64,000 nucleotides of DNA from Thalassotalea euphylliae (GCF_003390375.1 NZ_QUOT01000001.1:434001-498000); one strand, 5' to 3'. Shown: positions 54,033 through 63,539, numbered from the stretch's first letter. Notes: generated by a model from the letters alone, not told the origin. Numbers and translations: made by a program.

Positions 54033-54542
54033 GTGGAAAAGATAACCTTACATTTGATCAGGCACGCGAAATCGAGTTGGGATAACCCTGTGCTCGCGGA
54101 TATTGAGCGGCCACTAAATCAAAGAGGCAAGCGAAGTTGTCGCGTAATAGCACCCAAAATTGTTGAGTTAGGTTGTGACTTTCAACAGGTAATTGCAAGC
54201 AACGCGATACGCGCACAACAAACTATTGAAGGAATCGCCAACAGTCTTCCGAATATTCAATTGCAGTGGCACACAAAAACACAGCTATACACGTTCAACG
54301 CATCTGCCCTACTGGCCTATTTACAAAGTTTAGAGCTTCACAGCAGTAACCTTGTCGTTATAGGCCACAACCCTGCTCTAACTGACCTGTGCAACTATTT
54401 AACGGGTAGCGACATAGACAACATACCGACAGCTGGCTATGCGCAACTAACATCTATTGGCCCTATTTCCTGGCAAGATTTAACGCGAAATAGCTTTGCA
54501 TTGTGTCATTTTATTAAACCAAAGGACTTTAAAACCAACTGA
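54033..54542 (+). CDS. SixA-like phosphohistidine phosphatase
   Basis: A 169-residue histidine-phosphatase (RHG) family protein. The catalytic motif LHLIRHAKSSW is at the N-terminus, RPLNQRGKRSCRVIAP follows, and the second His is in NLVVIGHNPALTDLCNYLTGS near 110. SixA removes phosphate from the HPt domain of ArcB in E. coli. Which partner it has here is unknown. The start is a GTG whose GAAAGG is immediately upstream, a tight spacing, so the exact start is uncertain. Confidence 0.85.
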   Translation: MEKITLHLIRHAKSSWDNPVLADIERPLNQRGKRSCRVIAPKIVELGCDFQQVIASNAIRAQQTIEGIANSLPNIQLQWHTKTQLYTFNASALLAYLQSLELHSSNLVVIGHNPALTDLCNYLTGSDIDNIPTAGYAQLTSIGPISWQDLTRNSFALCHFIKPKDFKTN

Positions 54543-54595
54543 GCTACACATAAAAACGAACGCATAAAAGAGAAACGCACAAAAGAGGAACACAC

Positions 54596-54970
54596 ATGAA
54601 ACTTGGCGCATTTTCAATCAGCTTAAATGTTAAAGACATTAAGCGCTCTTATGAGTTTTATCAAAAATTAGGCTTTATTCAATTTGGCGGTGATATAAAG
54701 CAAAAATGGTTAATTTTACAAAACGAAGATAAGCATATTATTGGCTTGTTCGAAGGAATGTTAGATAACAACACACTCACTTTTAATCCAGGCTGGGATC
54801 AAAGCGCACAACCGTTAACGAGCTTTGACGATGTACGAAAAATCCAAGCTCATTTATTAGCCGATGGCGTGAATTTTGTGACGCAAGCTGACAGCAATAG
54901 CGAAGGACCTGCAAGTTTTGTGGTGTTAGACCCAGATGGCAACCCCATTCTTGTCGACCAACATCGATAA
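54596..54970 (+). CDS. Glyoxalase/VOC family protein
   Basis: A 124-residue metal-dependent fold of vicinal oxygen chelate type. It starts MKLGAFSISLNVKDIKRSYEFYQKLGF and ends FVVLDPDGNPILVDQH. The second half has GPASFVVLDPDGNPI, the common VOC C-terminal strand. Metal-ligand residues are not all evident, so it may be a non-catalytic member. It is preceded by AAAGAGGAACACACATG. Substrate not assignable. Confidence 0.85.
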   Translation: MKLGAFSISLNVKDIKRSYEFYQKLGFIQFGGDIKQKWLILQNEDKHIIGLFEGMLDNNTLTFNPGWDQSAQPLTSFDDVRKIQAHLLADGVNFVTQADSNSEGPASFVVLDPDGNPILVDQHR

Positions 54971-54985
54971 AGCTAGCAACTAGTA

Positions 54986-55531
54986 TTAATCCAAATAACG
55001 GGTCACTGTTTCAAACGATTTTCGTGGCTTACTTGGCAGTACTTTGCTCTCAGTGCCGACATATAAATAGCCAACAATGTCTTGTTCTGAAGGCACATTT
55101 AGCGACTGCTTTACGATTTCACAATGCGCCATATCGCCAGTGCGCCACATCGCTTGATAACCCAATGCTACCGCGGCCATTTGCATAGCGTAAACGGCGC
55201 AGCCTGCGGTAATTAACTGCTCCTCCTTGGGTACCTTCGGATGTTCTTGGTAATTAGTCGCGACAACAATCATCATTGGCGAGCGAAATGGCATTTTTTC
55301 CGCTTTAGTCACTTTAAATTCATCACCACTGTTGACCTGTGCTGATTGTTTGAACGCTTGTGCCAGTGAAGCGCGGGCTTCTTCTTTAACAACGATAATG
55401 TTAAATGGCGTTAAACCACCGTGATCAGGCACTGACATTGCGGCTTGCAGCATTTGTTCAAGCTCATGTTCGTTTGGCGCAGGTAAGGTTAAGTTTGGGT
55501 TTGATTGGCGTTGAAGTAGAAAATCGATCAC
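54986..55531 (-). CDS. Nitroreductase family protein (YdjA-like)
   Basis: A 181-residue FMN-dependent nitroreductase-type protein. It starts MIDFLLQRQSNPNLTLPAPNEHELEQMLQAAMSVPDHGGLTPFNIIVV, like the short YdjA subfamily, with FMN-binding residues in the QRQSNP region and GYLYVGTESKV near the C-terminus. The natural substrate is unknown; YdjA forms reduce nitroaromatics in vitro. It lies downstream of the DoxX gene on the same strand, but a terminator is between them. Confidence 0.88.
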   Translation of the reverse strand: MIDFLLQRQSNPNLTLPAPNEHELEQMLQAAMSVPDHGGLTPFNIIVVKEEARASLAQAFKQSAQVNSGDEFKVTKAEKMPFRSPMMIVVATNYQEHPKVPKEEQLITAGCAVYAMQMAAVALGYQAMWRTGDMAHCEIVKQSLNVPSEQDIVGYLYVGTESKVLPSKPRKSFETVTRYLD

Positions 55532-55587
55532 TAGCGTACTTTTATCTATGTTGTAGTCCTTTCATTGTAATGAATATAAAAATAATA

Positions 55588-55612
55588 AAAACCCGCACTT
55601 AGTGCGGGTTTA
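55588..55612 (-). terminator. Terminator after the DoxX gene
   Basis: The stem AAACCCGCACT / AGTGCGGGTTT has almost no loop. On the minus strand it is followed by TTATTATT. Confidence 0.8.
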
Positions 55613-55643
55613 TAAAAAGAGCTAATTTCTACACTATTTACTG

Positions 55644-56327
55644 TTAATCAGCAGACAAAAATCGTGCACGAACGAAGTGATCGGCACTCGTAAAGCGACC
55701 GGCACCAATAAAGAATAGCGCAAGTAGCATGATGAAATAAGTTACCGCAAACTCAATACCATTGTTTAGCACAACAATATTACCGTTTTCATACAACCAG
55801 TTGGTGTTGCCATTATCATCTAAAATATCGCGCATTTTATTTAAGCGTACTGACGTTTCTTCTGAATTTTCCAAGCTCGCTTTTGCACTGTCAAAGCCTA
55901 ACCAAGCAACCATTTTTGCTGGGCTTGTATCTGGGTTTGTCGGCGTGATAGCGAACCAACCATTGTCAGCGTGCACACTTGTTGCGGCAACAACCATAGT
56001 GAACATCAGCGGAATTGAGATTAAGCGCGTGAATAAACCAATAATCAACAACCAACCACCTAAAAATTCAGTCCATGCTGCCAAATTTGCCAACAGTGTT
56101 GGGAATGGTAAACCTAAGCCCCATTCGGTGTTTCCAAACCAATTCACAATGTTTGGATCCGCTGCCAGCGATGCTAAACCGGTAACATCTGGGTTGCCAA
56201 GTTGTAATTTAGAATAACCAGCAATGATGAATACAGGAGCTAGATATAAACGAATTAACAGCGCTGGAATGCCGTCAAGTTTTGAGAGCTGTTGAGTAAA
56301 ACTTTGATATAAAGAAGGTAAGTTCAT
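55644..56327 (-). CDS. DoxX family membrane protein
   Basis: A 227-residue membrane protein with four predicted transmembrane helices typical of DoxX: ALLIRLYLAPVFIIAGYSKL, AAWTEFLGGWLLIIGLFTRL, ISIPLMFTMVVAATSVHA and AVTYFIMLLALFFIGAGRF. A polar insertion of about 60 residues lies between helices 3 and 4 (ITPTNPDTSPAKMVAW to ENGNIVVLN), longer than usual. Function unknown in this family; DoxX proteins are often linked to redox or thiosulfate metabolism. Confidence 0.88.
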   Translation of the reverse strand: MNLPSLYQSFTQQLSKLDGIPALLIRLYLAPVFIIAGYSKLQLGNPDVTGLASLAADPNIVNWFGNTEWGLGLPFPTLLANLAAWTEFLGGWLLIIGLFTRLISIPLMFTMVVAATSVHADNGWFAITPTNPDTSPAKMVAWLGFDSAKASLENSEETSVRLNKMRDILDDNGNTNWLYENGNIVVLNNGIEFAVTYFIMLLALFFIGAGRFTSADHFVRARFLSAD

Positions 56328-56411
56328 AAGTTCACTTTTGTTGTGTTAAATAATATAGTTGGACTAGACCGTAGAAAACCCAAAATAATTCTCCTACGTA
56401 TTTGTTAGCTA

Positions 56412-56677
56412 ATACCAATTGAAATAAAGAATTAATCGTTCAGCGAGAATTAAAAGGCTTAGAGGCAAGGCATTGTTTGCAAAGAATGGTTATTCCCTTG
56501 TTAAGATCAATAACGCCGCATATAAGCCTTTTAAACTCGCCCCTTGGGAGCGTATCAGCGGCACGATAACTGCGCCAAATTTATTCGATGTAGAACGACT
56601 ATATCTACACAAATTTTGCTTATTCTCGCACCGCTGATAACGCTCTGAATCGTCTAATTCATTAATTCAATTGGTAT
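56412..56677. mobile_element. MITE-like repeat element, about 266 bp
   Basis: The element begins ATACCAATTGA and ends TCAATTGGTAT, a perfect 11-bp terminal inverted repeat, with similarity continuing about 34 bases inward. Inside, GAGCGTATCAGCGG near 56548 pairs with CCGCTGATAACGCTC near 56630, and ATGTAGA pairs with TCTACA in the centre. There is no reading frame. The whole can fold into a long hairpin. This fills most of the 450-base gap between the DoxX gene and sppA. Nonautonomous repeats of this kind are expected to be multicopy; I see only one copy here. Confidence 0.7.
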
Positions 56678-56779
56678 AAAGATAATAAATTTTACAAAAT
56701 TTACTACTGCAAGTTAATAAATTATGTAGCATTAGTACCATGACGGTAACTTCTCAATCCGATGTAATGGAAAATATGA

Positions 56780-58663
56780 ATGAATAGTAATCCTGGCCTT
56801 ATTAGACGAATTTTTTCAGCAAGTTGGCGTGTTGTCGACACAAGTCGCAAACTTGTAGTAAACCTAATTTTTCTCGCGATCATTATCGCTATCATTGGCA
56901 TTATTAGCAGTGACGATACGCAAGTCACCGTCCCAGAAAATTCAGCACTCGTGCTGAATTTGCGTGGTGATTTGGTAGAGCAAAAAGTGGCTATCGATCC
57001 AATGGATGCATTATTTAACGAAGCTTTAGGTCAAAAAGAAGAAAGACCCGAATTGTTAGTGAGCAATGTACTTTCTGCTATTGAGCATGCAAAAAATGAT
57101 GACCGCATCAAGCTTTTAGTACTTAAACTAGATCAACTTGGTCGCGGTGGATTAAGTAAGTTACAAGATATCGGTCAAGCATTAAATGACTTCAAAGGTG
57201 CCGACAAACACGTGATTGCTCTTGGCGATTCATATTCACAAGGACAATATTATCTCGCTAGCTACGCCGACGAGATATGGTTAGATCCAAAAGGCTATTT
57301 ACTGCTCGATGGTTTTGGTCGCTATCAACTTTATTTTAAATCAGCGTTAGAAAAGCTCGCCATCAGCCCGCATATTTTCCGAGTAGGCACCTACAAGTCA
57401 GCGGTTGAACCATACATTCGAGACGATATGTCTGAGGAAGCGAAAGCCGCCAATCAGTTATGGTTAAACGACCTATGGCAAGAATATAAAAAAGATGTAG
57501 CTAAAGAGCGCGGTTTTGAAACAACTAATTTCGACGAAAACATTGAATCTTTGTTAACTAAATTTAGCGAGGCTAATGGCAGTTTTGCTGAATACGCGAA
57601 ACAAAATCAGTGGGTAGATTCACTAAAAACTCGCGATGAAATGGTTAACGATTTAATGTCTCGTGTTGGCAAAAACGCCAGTGGTGAATACTTTAAGCAC
57701 ATCAACTATAAGTCTTACCTTAAGGCGATTAAACCTCCGTTCCCGTTAGATACAAACGGTAGTGATAAAGTTGCTGTTGTCGTTGCAAAAGGCACGATTT
57801 TAAATGGTAACCAATCACCTGGTACCATTGGTGGTGATAGCACAGCTAAACTATTAAAACGCGCCCGTTTTGACAAGCAAGTAAAGGCTGTTGTACTGCG
57901 TGTTGATAGCCCAGGCGGCAGTGCTTATGCATCAGAAATTATTCGCCAAGAAGTAGAACTGTTAAAGCAGGCGGGTAAGCCTGTTGTCGCCTCTATGGGT
58001 AGTGTTGCGGCATCTGGTGGTTACTGGATTTCAGCATCTGCAGATAAAATTGTCGCGTCACCAACCACGATTACAGGTTCAATTGGTATTTTTGGCATGT
58101 TTATGACGTTAGAAAATACGCTTGGCAAACTTGGTATTCACACCGACGGCGTTGGTACTACTGATATTGCTGGTTTTGGTGTAACCCGCCCACTTTCTAA
58201 AGGTATGTCGAAGTTATTTCAATTAAGCATTAATCGCGGTTACGAAGACTTCATTTCGCTAGTGGCAGAAAACCGAGCGATGACCAAGCAGCAAGTAGAT
58301 AAAGTTGCACAAGGTAGAGTGTGGTCAGGCATTAAGGCGCAAGAGCTTGGCTTAGTTGACGAGCTAGGCTCGCTAGACGAAGCTGTTAATATTGCAGCAG
58401 ATTTAGCTAAGCTTGATGACTATGAACAAGTGTTAATTGAGCGCGAATTGAGCCCTCAAGATTTGTTCTGGCAAAACCTAGTGGACAGCAGCGCATTCGT
58501 TGCTGAAAAAATAGGTTATGAATATCAATCGTCTTCACCAATTGCCCATATGGGACAAGCTCGCCAAATCGTGCAGAAAGTTATCGACGAGGTTAAACAA
58601 CTCGAACAATTTAACGACCCACAAGGCATATACTCATTTTGTTTGACTTGTGAGGTAAATTAA
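56780..58663 (+). CDS. sppA: Signal peptide peptidase SppA, long form
   Basis: A 627-residue inner-membrane serine protease of the long SppA type, which degrades cleaved signal peptides. An N-terminal anchor is at about 25-47 (VVNLIFLAIIIAIIGII). The N-terminal half provides the catalytic Lys (FRVGTYKSAVEPYIRDDMSEEAK) near 207-215; the C-terminal half provides the Ser (ASMGSVAASGGYWISASADKI) near 405-415. The typical tandem duplication is visible. ATG is preceded by GGAAAAT. Followed by ansA, as in E. coli. Confidence 0.96.
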   Translation: MNSNPGLIRRIFSASWRVVDTSRKLVVNLIFLAIIIAIIGIISSDDTQVTVPENSALVLNLRGDLVEQKVAIDPMDALFNEALGQKEERPELLVSNVLSAIEHAKNDDRIKLLVLKLDQLGRGGLSKLQDIGQALNDFKGADKHVIALGDSYSQGQYYLASYADEIWLDPKGYLLLDGFGRYQLYFKSALEKLAISPHIFRVGTYKSAVEPYIRDDMSEEAKAANQLWLNDLWQEYKKDVAKERGFETTNFDENIESLLTKFSEANGSFAEYAKQNQWVDSLKTRDEMVNDLMSRVGKNASGEYFKHINYKSYLKAIKPPFPLDTNGSDKVAVVVAKGTILNGNQSPGTIGGDSTAKLLKRARFDKQVKAVVLRVDSPGGSAYASEIIRQEVELLKQAGKPVVASMGSVAASGGYWISASADKIVASPTTITGSIGIFGMFMTLENTLGKLGIHTDGVGTTDIAGFGVTRPLSKGMSKLFQLSINRGYEDFISLVAENRAMTKQQVDKVAQGRVWSGIKAQELGLVDELGSLDEAVNIAADLAKLDDYEQVLIERELSPQDLFWQNLVDSSAFVAEKIGYEYQSSSPIAHMGQARQIVQKVIDEVKQLEQFNDPQGIYSFCLTCEVN

Positions 58664-58671
58664 TTCTTAAT

Positions 58672-58698
58672 GCCCCGATTATTCGGGGCTTTTTTTTA
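58672..58698 (+). terminator. Terminator of sppA
   Basis: GCCCCGA / TCGGGGC with a four-base loop and a run of eight T. Confidence 0.92.
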
Positions 58699-58785
58699 CT
58701 TAACCTCAGGTTTGGATAAGAAATAGCAAATAAACAATAAATTTATACATTTAAATTTACCGTTACCTTCTAACGAGAAATTTTT

Positions 58786-58898
58786 TCTGAGATCAAGGCG
58801 AGTTTGCGCGTCAATAGCTGGTCTATTGCAAGTAAATTCAACGCTGATACCAGGAAAAATAGCCGCTAGAAGCGCATTAGTTATCCTGAGCTGAGGTT
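58786..58898. repeat. Imperfect inverted repeat before ansA
   Basis: An imperfect hairpin of about 34-base arms, from TCTGAGATCAAGGCG near 58786 to GCTGATACCAGG near 58856, centred on CAATAG / CTATTG. The sequence ends in CTGAGGTTAATG, so it supplies the ansA ribosome-binding site. It has the look of an intergenic repeat family of this order. Seen only once in this window. Confidence 0.4.
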
Positions 58899-58905
58899 AA
58901 TGATC

Positions 58906-59943
58906 ATGAAGAAAAACATTTATGTCGCCTACACAGGCGGTACTATCGGCATGAAGCAAAGTGATCAAGGGTACATCCCCGTTAAAGGTCACTTAACCGA
59001 TGCTATCAATCGCACGCCTGATTTTCATCGAACAGAAATGCCAGACTTTGTCATCAATGAATATGAGCCGTTAATTGACTCATCAAATATGACCCCAAAA
59101 GACTGGCAACGTATTGCTGATGATATCTACCAACATTACGACGACTTTGACGCCTTTGTCGTGCTGCACGGCACAGACACTATGGCGTATACTGCCTCTG
59201 CCCTGTCATTTATGTTTCAGCACCTCAGTAAGCCCATTATTGTGACGGGGTCGCAGATCCCTTTTAGTCAATTACGTTCCGACGGACAAGAGAACTTACT
59301 GAATTCTTTATTTATTGCCGCTAACTATCCAATCAATGAAGTGGGTTTGTATTTTAATAACAAGCTATTTCGCGGTAATCGAAGCATTAAAGCCTATGCT
59401 GATGGTTTTAACGCCTTTGATTCACCAAACATGGAACCACTACTTGAAGCCGGTATAGATATTAAAATAAAGGCTGGAAGGCTTGCCGATGAAACAACTC
59501 TGGCCGATACAACAACGAAAGAAGCGCGACAAGCGCTTAAACTCGTGCCAATTACGCCACAACCTGTTGGCGTAGTGCATTTGTATCCAGGCATTAGTCA
59601 CGAGCTAATTAGCAACGTATTACAACAGCCGGTTAAAGCCTTAATTTTAAGAAGTTATGGTGTGGGTAATGCCCCACAAGATGAACAGTTACTGCGCGTA
59701 CTTAAACAAGCGACAGAGAAAGGGATTTTAATTCTAAACCTTAGCCAGTGTGTCAAAGGCAAGGTAAATATGGGTGGTTATGCAACAGGCTCAAGTTTAA
59801 GCCAATGTGGCCTAATTAGTGGCGCAGATATGACATTGGAAGCTGCCTTAACCAAGCTACACTTCTTGTTAAGTCAAAACCTGCCTTATGAAACACTGTG
59901 TCAACTTATGCAAGAAAACCTGCGAGGAGAGCTATCACTTTGA
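58906..59943 (+). CDS. ansA: Cytoplasmic type I L-asparaginase
   Basis: Hydrolyses L-asparagine to aspartate and ammonia in the cytoplasm. It has 345 residues from ATG 58906 (MKKNIYVAYTGGTIGM), which aligns with the E. coli start; an ATG two codons upstream is possible. The catalytic Thr is in AYTGGTIGM and the second Thr region in VLHGTDTMAYTASAL near residue 87. Lys and Ser residues for the pocket are in ILRSYGVGNAP. The gene is next to sppA, as in E. coli. Confidence 0.95.
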   Translation: MKKNIYVAYTGGTIGMKQSDQGYIPVKGHLTDAINRTPDFHRTEMPDFVINEYEPLIDSSNMTPKDWQRIADDIYQHYDDFDAFVVLHGTDTMAYTASALSFMFQHLSKPIIVTGSQIPFSQLRSDGQENLLNSLFIAANYPINEVGLYFNNKLFRGNRSIKAYADGFNAFDSPNMEPLLEAGIDIKIKAGRLADETTLADTTTKEARQALKLVPITPQPVGVVHLYPGISHELISNVLQQPVKALILRSYGVGNAPQDEQLLRVLKQATEKGILILNLSQCVKGKVNMGGYATGSSLSQCGLISGADMTLEAALTKLHFLLSQNLPYETLCQLMQENLRGELSL

Positions 59944-60007
59944 TAGTGATAGCCACCAACGCATCTTATTTTTACTTCAACATAAGCCCAAGCCTAAACC
60001 TAAACGA

Positions 60008-62827
60008 CTAGCAGAAAATTCTTTTTGCTCGATCTATTAACAGCAAGTCTTCTGCCGTTAACTGTCCATCATTTAGCCAAGACCAAAGCTTATCTTCAGC
60101 CGACGTTAATTCACCAGAGTTCATTTTTTGTTGCATGAGCTCAACTTGAATTGTTCTGCGCTGCGCTTGGTCTTGTGCTGGTGATTCAACGCCAGCAATA
60201 ATCTCTAACGTAATGGTTAGCGCTAAGCGATTTTCAGCGTTCTGCTCAGATAAATGGTCAAGCACTTTACGCTTGCTTGCTTTAGACAAGCTTTCATACG
60301 CTGCTGTATCTTCACAAGCTTGACGGGTAAGACTTTCTTGCGCAATTTGCTCAAACAAAGCAAAAACCTGTTGCCAGTCCTTTTTACTGCTTTGTGCCAA
60401 CAACAACTCAAGTTTGCTTTGGCATTGGCTGACAAACTGACTCACTTGGCCTAGCGCCGTTTTATTGGGGTGTGACTCCCCAAGAAGTTGCTGTTTCAAC
60501 TGCTGTGCCTCGCTTTGCAAGGCTTTTATGTTACTAGGCGTTGTGGTTTCTGCTGTTAGCTTAGCATTAAGCGCTTCAAGCGTAGCTTTTACTGAAGACA
60601 ATTGCTCGGCACTTTCTTGCTTGTGTTTTGACTGCACTTGTTGTCGCTGACCAAATATTTGATCATTTATGGCGCGAAACTGTTGCCATAAACGGTTTTC
60701 TTTCTTCGCACCAGCGTATCCAACTGTCTTCCATTGTTCTTGCAGTCGTTTAACACGGTTAACCGCATCAAAAACAGCTTGTTCGTCGTCCATATGACTA
60801 GCGAGTGATTGTGCCTCATCAATTAGCGCCTGTTTGGCTTTTTCATTGTCGTCGTGATAATGATTAATCGCCATACGCACAGGCTTAGAGAGCGTTTGAT
60901 ATTCTTGGTTGATGTTGCGATAAACTTTGCGATCGACATCTCCGGCATTTCGCCACTGTTGATTTAACTTGTTAAAGCTCGATTCTATCGTCTTAAAATC
61001 AATATCCTTGCTAGATAGCTGTTCAGTAAGCAACTTCAGATGTTCAATCAGCTCTTTTCGTGTCGCTAAATGTGCATCGCGAATTTTTTCTTGTTCCGCA
61101 TAAAACAAACGACAAGGAGCAAAGGCCTGCTCGCAAGCTTGGTTAAATGCTTGGTTGAGTTCACGATCAACTTCTTCATCGGCGTGACCTAACGTATTCC
61201 ACGTTTTTCTATACCATTTAACTTTGTCAGCTTGCTCATTCGGATTATCGAGCGGAGTCTCAGCAAGCGCTTTAATTTCTTGCAGTAACTCTTTCTTACG
61301 TGGCGTGGCAATGTAGTGCTCCCAGTCACTTAACTCTGCCATTTTCTCTGACAAATGCTCAAAATCACGATGTAGTTTACGTTGAAGCTCTTCCGTCAAC
61401 TCGTTATAGGCGCGTTTGAATTTGTTAAATACACCAAATGCCGCATTGTATTTGCCCGACGCTAACAAACGTTTCAAGTCAGACACTTTACGCTGGGTTT
61501 GGCGCAGCAACTGTTCTTGCTCTTTTTCAAGTGGTGCCAACGCTGCTAACCAAGCTGTTTTCACTTCTTTGTGCGCTGCAATAATTGATTCAGGCAATAC
61601 GCCACTGGCTTGGCGCATATTTTCTTGCCAATCTCTAAGCCAAGATTTGAAGATACCTTGCTTGTCAGATAATTCTGATTGGCTTACTGGTGGCGTTTGC
61701 TGCGACATTCTGGCAATTAACTGCGTAGCATTAGCCACAGAAGCGGCAATTTCATTCACTTTGGAAAGCTTGTTGGCCAGCTCTTGTGATTGTACCAACA
61801 ACGATTTTACCGCTTGTTCACTAAGCACCGACGCTTTTACTAGGCGTTCAAATTCTGCAATATCATTCAGCAATTGCTGCTCGTCAAGACTAGCATTTTC
61901 AAAAATAGCTTCACTTATTGCTTGTGTTGTTGACGATAAAAATTGCTCAAAATCTTGCTGTTGGTCTTGTTGCTGTTGGGCAACTTTGGCTGCTATTTGT
62001 GCTTGTTGGTACTGCTCTGCTTTAGCAATGAAAACCTTATCCAATGTAGCGTTAATCGTTACGTATTTTTCATTGAACGTTTGCGCACTTTCTTCTGAGA
62101 GTAGCTGAAATTGTTCGCTTAGCACTTGCCATTCTTTTTCTAACTCAGCGCGCTTTGATAAAACCACACCATAGTCAGTCACATCTTTTAATGCTAATAG
62201 CTTAGACAAGTTCAATTGAGCATCTTTGGTAATTTTTATCGGTGCCTGTTCAGCTTCTTTTAGCGCCGTAATTTTATTGTTTAACAGCGTTGATGCCGAC
62301 TCAAGGTTAACCTTCTTGGCAAGCTTTTCTAGCGAATCAATGTCACTATTGTTATCAATAATATATTGCCATAGCGCTAGTTGATTCTTTTGCTGAGCGA
62401 TACTCACCAGCAAGTGAGGCTTATCAAGCTTGCTAAACAATGCCAGAATAAGGTCAATCGAATTGGTTTGGTTTAAAACCTGCTCAGCTAACGCTTTATT
62501 TAGCTGCTCGCCAAACTCTATACGCTTTTCAATGCTTAATTGGGTGTCGTCACTGGCGATGTGTTCAACAATTTTTTGCTCAGCAACTCGGCGAATTGAG
62601 CTGGCACTGTCGTTAGTTAGCGCTTGTTGCCAAAGCGAATAATCATTCAATTTTAACAGCGCAGCACGTCGCACAAGCGCACTCTCGTCTTCACTGGCAA
62701 GCTGACGAATAATTTGCTCATCTTGTGCTTCGTTTAATTGTAATTCTTGCTCGATGCAGCTAACCCGAACGCTTGGGTCTTGGTGCTGCCAATTCGCTTT
62801 TGAAGCGAATAACTTTGAAAAGATCAT
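60008..62827 (-). CDS. DUF349 domain protein
   Basis: A 939-residue soluble, highly charged, largely helical protein. It contains at least three DUF349 repeats: WYRKTWNTLGHADEEVDRELNQAF, LNQQWRNAGDVDRKVYRNINQEY and LQEQWKTVGYAGAKKENRLWQQFRAINDQIFGQRQQ. Heat-repeat-like helices make the N-terminal part. Long coiled coils separate the units. Function is not known. The yeaC-like gene overlaps its start by four bases. A 230-codon frame on the other strand is a shadow. Confidence 0.9.
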   Translation of the reverse strand: MIFSKLFASKANWQHQDPSVRVSCIEQELQLNEAQDEQIIRQLASEDESALVRRAALLKLNDYSLWQQALTNDSASSIRRVAEQKIVEHIASDDTQLSIEKRIEFGEQLNKALAEQVLNQTNSIDLILALFSKLDKPHLLVSIAQQKNQLALWQYIIDNNSDIDSLEKLAKKVNLESASTLLNNKITALKEAEQAPIKITKDAQLNLSKLLALKDVTDYGVVLSKRAELEKEWQVLSEQFQLLSEESAQTFNEKYVTINATLDKVFIAKAEQYQQAQIAAKVAQQQQDQQQDFEQFLSSTTQAISEAIFENASLDEQQLLNDIAEFERLVKASVLSEQAVKSLLVQSQELANKLSKVNEIAASVANATQLIARMSQQTPPVSQSELSDKQGIFKSWLRDWQENMRQASGVLPESIIAAHKEVKTAWLAALAPLEKEQEQLLRQTQRKVSDLKRLLASGKYNAAFGVFNKFKRAYNELTEELQRKLHRDFEHLSEKMAELSDWEHYIATPRKKELLQEIKALAETPLDNPNEQADKVKWYRKTWNTLGHADEEVDRELNQAFNQACEQAFAPCRLFYAEQEKIRDAHLATRKELIEHLKLLTEQLSSKDIDFKTIESSFNKLNQQWRNAGDVDRKVYRNINQEYQTLSKPVRMAINHYHDDNEKAKQALIDEAQSLASHMDDEQAVFDAVNRVKRLQEQWKTVGYAGAKKENRLWQQFRAINDQIFGQRQQVQSKHKQESAEQLSSVKATLEALNAKLTAETTTPSNIKALQSEAQQLKQQLLGESHPNKTALGQVSQFVSQCQSKLELLLAQSSKKDWQQVFALFEQIAQESLTRQACEDTAAYESLSKASKRKVLDHLSEQNAENRLALTITLEIIAGVESPAQDQAQRRTIQVELMQQKMNSGELTSAEDKLWSWLNDGQLTAEDLLLIDRAKRIFC

Positions 62828-63129
62828 AGATCCGTAAACCTAGCAATATTGTTCTGTTCAGGGGGTGTTGAAGATTGCTCTTGGCTATTACTAAATTCAG
62901 CCTTCAACTCACGTTTGCTTTTACTGACAATTTCACCATTTTCACCAACAGTGAGCATTTCTTTTGATTTAAGTACGCGTGCCTGATACGCCATTACAAT
63001 CTGCATGGCAGTATCGCGCTGTGCTTGATCGACGTTGGTGCCTTCCGGCCACTTTCCCGTTTCTGCGGCACACTTGAAACGTTCAAACATATCCTCAGAA
63101 AGATTATCTACAACTTGAATGATATCCAT
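62824..63129 (-). CDS. DUF1315 family protein, YeaC-like
   Basis: A 101-residue protein starting MDIIQVVDNLSEDMFERFKCAAETGKWPEGT and containing QRDTAMQIVMAYQARVLKSKEMLTVGENGEIVSKSKRELKAEF, close to E. coli YeaC by memory. No function is known. Its stop overlaps the start of the DUF349 gene by four bases, and it is directly after the zinc-ribbon gene, so the three form one transcript. Confidence 0.88.
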   Translation of the reverse strand: MDIIQVVDNLSEDMFERFKCAAETGKWPEGTNVDQAQRDTAMQIVMAYQARVLKSKEMLTVGENGEIVSKSKRELKAEFSNSQEQSSTPPEQNNIARFTDL

Positions 63130-63459
63130 TTATTTTAATTTTCTTTTCACTAATAAAATTCTAACGCGAGTAACGATATACAGAATGAAACCGATCACTG
63201 TGCTACTCATGGCGGTAACATACTGCCAGCTACCTGGCTGAGCGTTTTGCCAAAATAAAAACAAAAAACCGCCACAAAATAGCAACATGGCGATAAAAGA
63301 ATGCGTCATTAAAGATTGTTGCTGCTTAATGCGTTTTTCACGCTCAAAACTGGCGAGTTTTTCTTGGTCTACGCCCTTAAGCGGAACGCCACAATGGCTA
63401 CAAGATTCACTTTTATCAGATATTTTTTTACGGCAAGACGGGCAATTGATAACAGCCAT
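63130..63459 (-). CDS. Small zinc-ribbon membrane protein
   Basis: A 109-residue protein. The N-terminus carries a zinc ribbon, CPSCRKKISDKSESCSHCGVP, with two CxxC pairs. A charged linker and two hydrophobic helices (SFIAMLLFCGGFLFLFW and YVTAMSSTVIGFILYIVTRVRIL) follow. Similar zinc-ribbon/two-helix proteins are widespread and uncharacterised. It is immediately upstream of the YeaC-like gene, one base between them. Confidence 0.75.
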   Translation of the reverse strand: MAVINCPSCRKKISDKSESCSHCGVPLKGVDQEKLASFEREKRIKQQQSLMTHSFIAMLLFCGGFLFLFWQNAQPGSWQYVTAMSSTVIGFILYIVTRVRILLVKRKLK

Positions 63460-63497
63460 ATAGCTTCCTGTTTTTCTAAATACCTCGGTATTTTAAC

Positions 63498-63526
63498 CAA
63501 AAAAAACGCCCTTGCGGGCGTTTTTT
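63498..63526 (-). terminator. Terminator of the symporter gene
   Basis: AAAAAACGCCC and GGGCGTTTTTT flank a four-base loop, a short distance past the stop at 63540. Confidence 0.9.
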
Positions 63527-63539
63527 CTTGGATTATCGA

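Noticed and set aside
61416..62108. 230-codon open frame on the plus strand
   Set aside because: It lies antisense inside the DUF349 gene, is Ser/Cys-rich low-complexity protein and has no ribosome-binding site; a shadow.
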